Part shown: piece by piece, positions 24,673 to 31,947 of the stretch | Layout: each line of letters begins with the position of its first letter | Numbering within the stretch: the stretch's first letter is position 1 | Translations under genes and position numbers: made by a program | NCBI GenBank assembly: GCA_903909925.1 | Contig: CAIVXR010000277.1 | Coordinates: 1-34,214 of the forward strand | Direction of reading: 5' to 3' | Length of the DNA: 34,214 nt | DNA from: an uncultured beta proteobacterium | Lineage (GTDB): Bacteria > Pseudomonadota > Gammaproteobacteria > Burkholderiales > Burkholderiaceae | Notes under the pieces: generated by a model | Told to the model about the DNA's origin: nothing | Seen by the model: only the letters and a program-made list of their open reading frames with translations | The model's database searches: none

Positions 24673-25347
24673 TCAAAAAACCAACTCTTCCAGAACTTCT
24701 TTGGGGTTGCGGACCAGTTTTGCGCCCTGCTGAATGAGAAGGTTGCAGCCGCTAGATACCGGAGACCGAATAGACCCGGGTAGAGCAAAAACCTCTCTTC
24801 CTAGCTCAACTGCAAGCCTTGCGGTAATGAGTGAACCGGATCTTTCTGTAGCTTCAATCACGACTACGCCAAGCGCTAGCGCTGCAATCAGTCGGTTGCG
24901 CATGGGGAAATGACATGATTTCGGTGGCGTACCCAGGGGGAGCTCGGATACCAAAAGCCCTTGTTTTCGAATATTGTTGGCTAAAGCCAGATGTTCTTTG
25001 GGGTAAATTACATCCACGCCGGCCCCACAGACTGCTATGGTGAAGTGATTGGGGCCAAGCTTAAGGGTTGCTTGATGCGCGACCCCATCAATGCCTCTTG
25101 CAAGCCCTGAGACGATCAGTAAACCAGCTCGGGATAGCTCTTGGGCAAAAATAGCTGCGTTTTCAAGTCCCTCAGCGCTAGCTTTGCGTGAGCCTACGAT
25201 TGCAATCATGGGAATTTTCAACAGACCAAGATCGCCATCTATATAGAGACGCTTAGGTGGATCATACAAATCATGAAGCCGGTTTGGGTAGTTTTTATCA
25301 CCCCTTAAAATACAAGTGATTTGGTTTATTTTGGGAAATGAGAGCAT
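24673..25347 (-). CDS. dprA: DprA/Smf DNA-processing protein, minimal Rossmann-domain form
   Basis: A 224-residue protein covering the DprA Rossmann core: DPPKRLYIDGD, IVGSRKAS, SGLARGIDGVAHQ, FPMRNRLIAALALGVVVIEA, RSGSLITARLAVELGREVFA and LPGSIRSPVSSGCNLLIQQGAKLV. DprA loads RecA on incoming single-stranded DNA during natural transformation. Full-length versions (about 360 residues) add an N-terminal SAM-like domain and a C-terminal winged helix, and both are missing here. The ATG at 25347 is chosen because the only upstream in-frame ATG (25485) lies inside def and would add unrelated sequence. It is divergent from def with 71 bp between starts. The smg (DUF494) gene often found beside dprA is absent. 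Confidence 0.85.
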   Translation of the reverse strand: MLSFPKINQITCILRGDKNYPNRLHDLYDPPKRLYIDGDLGLLKIPMIAIVGSRKASAEGLENAAIFAQELSRAGLLIVSGLARGIDGVAHQATLKLGPNHFTIAVCGAGVDVIYPKEHLALANNIRKQGLLVSELPLGTPPKSCHFPMRNRLIAALALGVVVIEATERSGSLITARLAVELGREVFALPGSIRSPVSSGCNLLIQQGAKLVRNPKEVLEELVF

Positions 25348-25418
25348 TAAAAGATTTTGATCTTTAGGGGGATTCCAGCAATCGGGACAGACTGATTGCT
25401 CTGTTGGATAATTCCTAT

Positions 25419-25934
25419 ATGGCTTTATTAAACGTCCTTTGTTACCCAGACTCGCGCTTGCACAAGGTTGCCAAACCTGTGGCACAGGTAGATGCGCGTA
25501 TTAAAAAAATAGTCGCCGATATGGCCGACACAATGTATGAGGCCCCAGGAGTTGGATTGGCTGCAACCCAGGTTGATATTCATGAGCGCATTGTCGTGAT
25601 TGATATATCGGAAGAGCAAAATGAGTTAAGGGTTTTTATAAACCCTGAAATTATTTGGTCAAGTCCCGAGAAAAAGGCTTGGCGCGAAGGCTGCCTTTCA
25701 GTGCCTGAGTTCTATGATGAGGTTGAGCGGCCTGCACAAGTTCGTGTCAGAGCTTTAGATGTCGACGGTAAAGAATTTGAAGTGGATGCCGATGGCTTAT
25801 TAGCAGTATGTTTGCAGCATGAGCTTGACCATTTGCAGGGTAAGGTATTTGTTGAGTATTTATCGATACTGAAACGAACTCGTATTTCACAAAAACTAAA
25901 AAAGCGCGCCAAAGAGTTAGCGGGTGAGCGCTAG
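25419..25934 (+). CDS. def: Peptide deformylase
   Basis: A 171-residue metalloenzyme with all three deformylase motifs: GVGLAATQ near residue 46, EGCLSVPEF with the metal-ligand cysteine near residue 92, and QHELDHLQG with two histidine ligands near residue 134. It removes the N-formyl group from nascent proteins. The ATG at 25419 gives the family N-terminus MALLNVLCYPDSRLH; a TTG 15 bases upstream is less likely. It leads def-fmt-rsmB and lies 9 bp from fmt, its functional counterpart. Confidence 0.97.
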   Translation: MALLNVLCYPDSRLHKVAKPVAQVDARIKKIVADMADTMYEAPGVGLAATQVDIHERIVVIDISEEQNELRVFINPEIIWSSPEKKAWREGCLSVPEFYDEVERPAQVRVRALDVDGKEFEVDADGLLAVCLQHELDHLQGKVFVEYLSILKRTRISQKLKKRAKELAGER

Positions 25935-25943
25935 GCGCCGCTG

Positions 25944-26939
25944 ATGAAAATTGTATTTGCTGGAACTCCCGAGTTTGCTGCGCAAGCAATGCGAGCAATT
26001 AATGACGCTGGCCATGAAATTGTGTTGGCGCTTACGCAGCCTGATCGCCGTGCCGGCAGAGGCATGCATCTGCAAGCGAGCCCCGTTAAAGAGTTTGCAT
26101 TAGAAAAAAATATCCCTGTACTTCAGCCAGAAACGCTCAAGCGTAGTAGTAGCCACCCCCAAAAACAAGCTCAAGCGCAAGATACGTATACGCAATTATC
26201 CGAAATAGATTTTGATCTTATGGTGGTAGTTGCCTATGGACTCATCTTGCCAAAAGATATTTTAGATATTGCACAGAGGCCAGGAAGGCATGGTAGTTTT
26301 AATATTCACGCATCCTTATTGCCGCGTTGGCGTGGCGCAGCGCCGATACAGCGAGCCATTCAATCGGGCGACACCAAAACGGGCATTTGCATTATGCAAA
26401 TGGACGTTGGTCTTGATACAGGCGATACGGTGCTTATTAATGCGCTTGAAATTACACCCGAAGAAACTAGCGATACATTGCATCATCGCCTAGCGAAATT
26501 AGGTGCCCAATCAATTGTTGATGTGCTAAATCATTTGCAAGCAGGCGAGGACTTGGTGCGCACTCCGCAAGAAGTCAAGGGCGTAACGTATGCAGAAAAA
26601 ATATTCAAGAGCGAAGCAGAAATTGACTGGAATTTAAGCGCCCAAGAAATTGATCGACAGATTCGGGCTTTTAATCCTTTTCCTGGCGCCACTAGTCACC
26701 TTCATGAGTTGCCGATCAAATTCTGGAACTCTCGTATTCCAAAAATAGGCGCCTGTAGCAAAGCTGGGCGCCCTGGTGAGCTATTGGGCTTTAGCGAAGA
26801 GGGCGCTTATATTCAATGCGGGCAGGATATTCTAGAAATTTTAGAAATGCAAAAGCCGGGCGGCAAGAAAATGAATGCCAGCCGTTGCTTGCAGTCGCTT
26901 GGTTACCATGAACAAGCATTACGCTTTGATACAAAATAA
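25944..26939 (+). CDS. fmt: Methionyl-tRNA formyltransferase
   Basis: A 331-residue protein starting MKIVFAGTPEFAAQAM. It has FNIHASLLPRWRGAAPIQRA with the catalytic Asn/His, MDVGLDTGD with the catalytic Asp, and a C-terminal OB-like tRNA-binding domain with VTYAEKI and IDWNLSA. It formylates initiator Met-tRNA with 10-formyl-tetrahydrofolate. Compared with E. coli Fmt it carries an insertion of about 11 residues (Lys/Ser/Gln-rich, around residues 65-85) in a surface stretch before MVVVAYGLILP. Confidence 0.97.
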   Translation: MKIVFAGTPEFAAQAMRAINDAGHEIVLALTQPDRRAGRGMHLQASPVKEFALEKNIPVLQPETLKRSSSHPQKQAQAQDTYTQLSEIDFDLMVVVAYGLILPKDILDIAQRPGRHGSFNIHASLLPRWRGAAPIQRAIQSGDTKTGICIMQMDVGLDTGDTVLINALEITPEETSDTLHHRLAKLGAQSIVDVLNHLQAGEDLVRTPQEVKGVTYAEKIFKSEAEIDWNLSAQEIDRQIRAFNPFPGATSHLHELPIKFWNSRIPKIGACSKAGRPGELLGFSEEGAYIQCGQDILEILEMQKPGGKKMNASRCLQSLGYHEQALRFDTK

Positions 26940-26955
26940 AACACACTAAACCAAT

Positions 26956-28272
26956 TTGACTGATAAAAAACCGCCGCACAGCCTGCCACTTTCCGAAGCA
27001 ATCAGCATTGCTGCTCAGGCCATCAGCGAGGTAATGAGTGGCAGATCACTGACGGAAGTTTTGGATGAATTAGAGCCCCATGAGCGCCCAATTGTGCAGA
27101 GCTTAAGCTTTGATGCTTTGCGTAAATGGGTGCGATCACATGAGCTAATCAAACAATTTATTCCTAAGAACCCTCCGCCAGAAGTTGATCATCTATTGAG
27201 CGTTGCCATAGCACTATTCTTAAATGAAAACTCAGACGGCAAAGGTTATGCAGCTCACACCATTGTTGATCAAGCTGTAAGCGCGTGCGCTAACTACGAT
27301 AAGACAGTGTATGCCAAAGGTTTAGTAAATGCGGTACTTCGCAAGGTAAGCCTCATTGTTCAGCCCACAGAGGGCCAAAACCGTTTTGCACCAGACCCTA
27401 TTCCAATGTTTGTTCCGCCTTGGTGGCGCGCTAACTTAAAACGGCATTACTCAAAAGACTGGCAATCCATTTTGTTTGCACAAGCAAAGCGGGCACCATT
27501 GATTTTGCGCGTTAATCAAAAACAATATTCACGTGATCAATATCAAGCTTTATTAAGCGAGCTTGGAATCACATCTAATTTTATTGATGAAGTAGCAGGG
27601 GTTAAATTGCCATCTGCTTTGTTGTTGTCTGATCCAGTTCCTGTGTCAGAGCTACCAGGTTTTTATAGCGGCGCGGTATCGGTTCAAGATTCAGGGGCCC
27701 AGTTAGCAGCAATCCTTTTAAACCCTCAGCCAGGCGAGCGAATCTTAGATGCATGTGCGGCACCGGGCGGCAAGACTGCACATTTATTAGAGCTGGCAAA
27801 TTGCGAGATGATTGCTCTAGAGCTCGATGGCGAGCGGCTTGGCAAAATCAGCGGTAATTTAGATCGCTTGCGCTTGCATTCCGATAAAGTCCAGGTCGTT
27901 CTGGGCGATGCTTCAAAGGTATCTTGGTGGGACGGCCGCTTTTTTGACAAAATCTTGCTCGATGCGCCTTGTTCTGCCTCAGGTATTGTGGCCAGGCATC
28001 CCGATATCCCCTTTTTAAGACGTGAGGCCGACATCAAGTCCTTGCAGCAGAAGCAACGCGGGATTTTGCAACAAGCCTGGAAAATGTTAAAACCAGAAGG
28101 TCTCATGCTCTATGTCACCTGCTCTGTATTTCCGGAGGAGGGAGAGGATCAGGCAGCTTGGTTTGCTGCCCAGCATGCCAATGCGGTACGATTAGGCGCT
28201 CCAGGACAGATTCTGCCGACTGAGGTAAGTGACGGTTTTTACTATGCTTTGTTTAAGAAAAACGGGCCATGA
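26956..28272 (+). CDS. rsmB: 16S rRNA (cytosine-967-C5) methyltransferase RsmB (TTG start)
   Basis: A 438-residue protein with an N-terminal NusB-like RNA-binding domain and a C-terminal Rossmann methyltransferase domain. The S-adenosylmethionine motif is DACAAPGGKTAHLLEL near residue 264. The two catalytic-site cysteines lie in LLDAPCSASG and YVTCSVFPEEGED. It methylates C967 of 16S rRNA. The best start is TTG at 26956 (TTGACTGATAAAAAACCG): no ATG precedes the NusB-like domain in this frame, and the next one is some 30 codons in. It overlaps the DUF4390 gene by four bases. Confidence 0.93.
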   Translation: MTDKKPPHSLPLSEAISIAAQAISEVMSGRSLTEVLDELEPHERPIVQSLSFDALRKWVRSHELIKQFIPKNPPPEVDHLLSVAIALFLNENSDGKGYAAHTIVDQAVSACANYDKTVYAKGLVNAVLRKVSLIVQPTEGQNRFAPDPIPMFVPPWWRANLKRHYSKDWQSILFAQAKRAPLILRVNQKQYSRDQYQALLSELGITSNFIDEVAGVKLPSALLLSDPVPVSELPGFYSGAVSVQDSGAQLAAILLNPQPGERILDACAAPGGKTAHLLELANCEMIALELDGERLGKISGNLDRLRLHSDKVQVVLGDASKVSWWDGRFFDKILLDAPCSASGIVARHPDIPFLRREADIKSLQQKQRGILQQAWKMLKPEGLMLYVTCSVFPEEGEDQAAWFAAQHANAVRLGAPGQILPTEVSDGFYYALFKKNGP

Positions 28273-28850
28273 GCCAAAGAATTAAACAACTCATCTTTTT
28301 ATGCTTGATGGCGTTGAGCGTATTTTCAACAAGCGCAAGCGCAGAAGGAATCAAAATTAAATCCTTTGAGTTGGAGAGGGTCGATAACGATTGGCTTTTG
28401 AATGCTACTTTTCAGATTGAGCTGTCGCCTGGCCTTGAAGACGCAGTTCAAAAAGGCGTAGTGCTTTACTTTCAAACAGAGTTTGACTTAACGCGTTCAC
28501 GTTGGTATTGGTTTGATGAGAGGCCAGTGCTTGTCCAAAGACAAACGCGCCTGTCTTACCAACCCCTAACTCAGCAATACCGAATTGCTTCAGAGGGCTT
28601 TACATTTTCTGCACAAACGATTGCTGAGGCCTTACAAGCAGTTGGTAGCGTTGGTGGTTGGCGCGTAGTTGACCATAGTCAGCTGGACACAAGCAAGACA
28701 TACACCGCCTCCTTGCGGATGGCTTTAGACTTGAGTAAGTTGCCTAAGCCATTCCAGGTGAATGCCTTGAACAACCGAGATTGGAATGTTTCAAGCGACT
28801 GGCTGCGGATCCCCTTTTCACCTGCTGCCTCCAATCTTATTAAGCGATGA
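28269..28850 (+). CDS. DUF4390 domain exported protein
   Basis: A 193-residue protein with a typical Sec signal peptide (cleaved after ASA near residue 25), so it is periplasmic. The mature part has ATFQIELSPGLEDAVQKGV, a FQTEFDLTRSRWYWFDE stretch and RLSYQPLTQQYRI, which match DUF4390 as I recall it. Function unknown. It is encoded between rsmB and ntrY, overlapping both by four bases (ATGA junctions). This fixed position before the NtrY-type kinase, seen in other betaproteobacteria, suggests a link to envelope sensing, which is inference. Confidence 0.85.
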   Translation: MSQRIKQLIFLCLMALSVFSTSASAEGIKIKSFELERVDNDWLLNATFQIELSPGLEDAVQKGVVLYFQTEFDLTRSRWYWFDERPVLVQRQTRLSYQPLTQQYRIASEGFTFSAQTIAEALQAVGSVGGWRVVDHSQLDTSKTYTASLRMALDLSKLPKPFQVNALNNRDWNVSSDWLRIPFSPAASNLIKR

Positions 28851-31156
28851 AAGCATTTTCAACATTGCTTCAGAGTGCCTTTTTTACCTCTCAAGCTTGG
28901 AGAAAAAAAGCAATCCCGATTGCTATAGGCGCCATTGGCATATTTGCTTTATTTCTTCTAGTGCTGCTGTCAATTGCATCATCCAATACAGAGTTTTTTG
29001 ATAAATACTTTATTTGGCTTTATGCGGCCAATGTTGTTATTGGAGCCTGTTTAACGTTAGTGATTTTGATTTTAGTAGTTGTGATTGGTGTTCGTTGGCA
29101 TAGGGGGCATTTCGGTACTCGCTTGATTGCTAAGTTAGCAATGATCTTTGCATTGGTTGGTGTTGTTCCAGGCTTAATTTTGTATGGTGTATCGCTACAG
29201 TTCGTATCGCGGAGTATTGAAACTTGGTTTGATGTGAAGGTCGAATCAGCCCTGAACTCCGGGTTAGAGTTGGGGCGCGTTACTTTGCAAATTGCTCAGG
29301 AAGAGATTCTGGCCGAAGGAAATTTTATTGCCGAACAGGTTGTGCAGGTTCCGGCCGGCTCTAGCTCTGACCAGGTTGGTAGCATGATTATGAAGATTCG
29401 TAACCAATTTGGCATTCAGGAGGTTAGCCTCTTTAATGCGCAGCGTAACCTGATCTTGACTAGCGAGATAAAACCTAACAAATATTTGCCCGCCCCCAGC
29501 GCTGAAGTCGTAGCAGAGGCTTTTAAAAAGAAAGGCATTACCTTTTTAGATCAGGTTGAAGTCGAAGGCGGGCAGCGAGGCTATCAAGCAAGAGCGATTG
29601 TGCCAATTGTGCGCAAGAAGAGCATCTTAGGAAAACAAGGTGTCAGCAAAGATGTAGAGGATAAATATTTCTTGCAATTAGTGCGCCCCATTCCTACCCC
29701 ATTGGCTAAAAATATTTTTGGGGTCGAGTCAGCCTACAGCGAATATCAAGAAAAGTCCTTGGGGCGCACTGGCTTGCGCAAGATGTTCGTTGGTACGTTA
29801 ACGCTCACCTTATTTTTTGCGCTCTTTGTTGCTGTCACCTTAGCCTTATTATTAGGGCGCCAATTGGCCCGCCCATTATTAATGTTGCTTAAAGGAACCC
29901 AGGCCGTTGCGCAGGGCGATTTGTCCCCAAAACCCGAGCTAGATACTGGTGATGAGTTGGGAATGTTGACCCGTCAATTTAATGTGATGACTAGGCAGCT
30001 TGCTGACACTCGTAACTCCCTACAAGAATCAAAGGCTTTCCTAGAGAAGGTTTTAGGAAATCTCACTGCGGGGGTCTGCATTTTTGATAAGCGCTATAAC
30101 GTGGTGTCTAGCAACGCCGGCGCAGATCGTATTTTTTCGCAGGATCTAACCCATTTAGACGGTAAGCCGTTAAGTAGTAATCCGGCGCTTGCTGAGTTTG
30201 AGAGCGCCATTAAAGAAGGCTTTACAACCATGCGGCTTGCAGTTGCCAACGAAGGCGCCTCTGCCTTCCAGACTTCTCTTAAGACTGCGCCAGTTTGGCA
30301 AAAGCAAATCCAACTACATACAACCAACGAATTTGAAAATGAATTGGGTGTTACCTTATTTGTGCGTGGAACAGAGTTAACAGCAGATTTGCGCATGGTA
30401 GTGTTTGATGACATTACTGATGTAGTGAGTGCACAAAGATCGATTGCTTGGAGTGAGGTTGCAAGGCGCCTTGCCCACGAGATTAAAAATCCACTCACCC
30501 CAATTCAGCTATCGGCAGAGCGTTTACAGCACAAGCTTGCTGGCAAGCTCACTCCTGAATATGAAGAAATGATCAATCGCAGCACCGAAACCATTATTGG
30601 CCAGGTACAGGCGATGAAAGAAATGGTGAACGACTTTAGAGATTTTGCTAAAACACCGTCGCCTGAGCTAAAGCCTTTGTCTATTAATGCGCTTACCGCA
30701 GAAATTTTAGCTTTGTATGAGGGCAGCCCATTGCGCACCCAGCTAGATCCTCATTGCCCAGAAATTATGGGTGACTCAACACAACTGAGGCAGGTGATTC
30801 ATAATCTATTGCAAAATGCGCAAGATGCTACCTTGGAGGGATCCCACCCTGGCGATGCAGTTGAAGTGAAAACAGAGTTAGTGCCCTATGGAGAGCACAA
30901 TGGAATAGAGCAAAAGGCAGTGCGATTAACAATAACTGATTCTGGAGTAGGATTTCCAGCTAAGATATTGGCAAGAGCATTTGAGCCTTATGTCACAACA
31001 AAGAGTAAGGGTACGGGATTAGGTTTGGCAGTGGTTAAAAAAATTATTGATGATCACTCTGCCAAAATTGAAATACGTAATCGTATGCAGGGAGCAGAAG
31101 TGGTTGGTGCGCAGGTATCAATATTGTTTATGAATCTAGCAAAAGAGGCAGCCTAA
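28847..31156 (+). CDS. ntrY: NtrY-type membrane sensor histidine kinase
   Basis: A 769-residue protein. Three hydrophobic helices lie in the first 130 residues. A periplasmic or extracytoplasmic region of about 190 residues comes next, then a fourth helix (TLTLTLFFALFVAVTLALLLG, from about residue 314). The cytoplasmic part has HAMP (RPLLMLLKGTQAVAQGDLSP), a PAS-like segment, HisKA with phospho-acceptor His544 (RRLAHEIKNPLTPIQLSAER) and HATPase motifs (LLQNAQDATLEG, DSGVGFPAKI, GLGLAVVKKII). The NtrY family signals nitrogen, redox or envelope status. It partners the response regulator 2 bp downstream. The stimulus cannot be read from sequence. Confidence 0.92.
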   Translation: MKAFSTLLQSAFFTSQAWRKKAIPIAIGAIGIFALFLLVLLSIASSNTEFFDKYFIWLYAANVVIGACLTLVILILVVVIGVRWHRGHFGTRLIAKLAMIFALVGVVPGLILYGVSLQFVSRSIETWFDVKVESALNSGLELGRVTLQIAQEEILAEGNFIAEQVVQVPAGSSSDQVGSMIMKIRNQFGIQEVSLFNAQRNLILTSEIKPNKYLPAPSAEVVAEAFKKKGITFLDQVEVEGGQRGYQARAIVPIVRKKSILGKQGVSKDVEDKYFLQLVRPIPTPLAKNIFGVESAYSEYQEKSLGRTGLRKMFVGTLTLTLFFALFVAVTLALLLGRQLARPLLMLLKGTQAVAQGDLSPKPELDTGDELGMLTRQFNVMTRQLADTRNSLQESKAFLEKVLGNLTAGVCIFDKRYNVVSSNAGADRIFSQDLTHLDGKPLSSNPALAEFESAIKEGFTTMRLAVANEGASAFQTSLKTAPVWQKQIQLHTTNEFENELGVTLFVRGTELTADLRMVVFDDITDVVSAQRSIAWSEVARRLAHEIKNPLTPIQLSAERLQHKLAGKLTPEYEEMINRSTETIIGQVQAMKEMVNDFRDFAKTPSPELKPLSINALTAEILALYEGSPLRTQLDPHCPEIMGDSTQLRQVIHNLLQNAQDATLEGSHPGDAVEVKTELVPYGEHNGIEQKAVRLTITDSGVGFPAKILARAFEPYVTTKSKGTGLGLAVVKKIIDDHSAKIEIRNRMQGAEVVGAQVSILFMNLAKEAA

Positions 31157-31158
31157 GC

Positions 31159-31842
31159 ATGGCTAGTATTTTGGTTGTTGACGACGAGATGGGAATTCGT
31201 GAGCTTCTCAATGAGATTCTTACCGATGAAGGCCATACCGTCTATGCAGCAGAGAGCGCGATTCAAGCTCGAACTATTCGTGAGCAGATGCGCCCCGATC
31301 TTGTCTTGCTCGATATTTGGATGCCTGATACTGATGGTATTACTTTGCTGAAAGAGTGGTCTAAAACAGGCCAGCTTACTATGCCTGTGGTGATGATGTC
31401 TGGTCACGCCACCATTGATACAGCTGTTGAGGCTACCCGTATCGGCGCATTGAATTTCTTAGAAAAGCCCATTGCGCTACAAAAGCTGTTAAAGACAGTT
31501 ACTAAAGCGCTAGAGAGCTCCCCAAAATATATTGAGCCTGAAACACAGAGAGCTACACAGCCCAGCACTAATCAGGTGGCAACTCCTAAGCCAACAGCGA
31601 ATGAAGCAGCCCCAGCGCCTATCGAGGGTGAGTTCATTAGTGGCATTGCAAAAACCTATTTCGATCTGCCATTAAGAGAGGCAAGAGATCTTTTTGAAAA
31701 GGCGTACTTTGAGCATCAAATGCAAATCATGGGCGGTAGTATGACCAAGATTTCTGAGTACACTGGCCTGGAGAGAACCCACCTGTATCGTAAGCTCAAG
31801 GCTTTAGGAATCGATACATCTCGTAATAAGGGTGAGCAATAA
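31159..31842 (+). CDS. NtrX-like response regulator lacking the sigma-54 AAA+ domain
   Basis: A 227-residue protein. The receiver domain (about 3-120) has acidic pocket DDE at 8-10, phospho-acceptor Asp52 in LLDIWMPDTDG, MMSGHAT, and the LEKPI lysine. A Pro/Thr/Ala-rich linker (about 125-155) follows. The C-terminus (about 160-222) contains a Fis-type helix-turn-helix (KISEYTGLERTHLYRKLKAL). Canonical NtrX and NtrC have a central sigma-54-activating AAA+ domain of about 240 residues between these parts; it is completely absent here, with no frameshift visible. The regulator therefore cannot activate sigma-54 polymerase by ATP hydrolysis. Regulation through sigma-70 promoters or repression is inferred. 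Confidence 0.92.
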   Translation: MASILVVDDEMGIRELLNEILTDEGHTVYAAESAIQARTIREQMRPDLVLLDIWMPDTDGITLLKEWSKTGQLTMPVVMMSGHATIDTAVEATRIGALNFLEKPIALQKLLKTVTKALESSPKYIEPETQRATQPSTNQVATPKPTANEAAPAPIEGEFISGIAKTYFDLPLREARDLFEKAYFEHQMQIMGGSMTKISEYTGLERTHLYRKLKALGIDTSRNKGEQ

Positions 31843-31947
31843 ATCCCTCAGTAAGGCAGCCCATTTTTTGCTTAAGCGTTAAGGGCATTATGTTGCGGCA
31901 GATAATCAAGCCCATATCGCCCTCTCACCATCTTCGGAATGATTCCT

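Noticed and set aside
25348..25485. Upstream extension of dprA to an ATG at 25485
   Set aside because: The extra 46 residues overlap the start of def on the other strand and show no similarity to the DprA N-terminal domain.
27528..27536. TTCACGTGA core resembling parS
   Set aside because: Only the central nine bases match; the flanks differ from the 16-bp consensus at six positions, and it lies inside rsmB coding sequence.
31843..31947. CTTAA/TTAAG repeat and T-run after the response regulator as a terminator
   Set aside because: The T-run precedes the small repeat and the stem is only five AT-rich pairs, so it does not form a rho-independent terminator.
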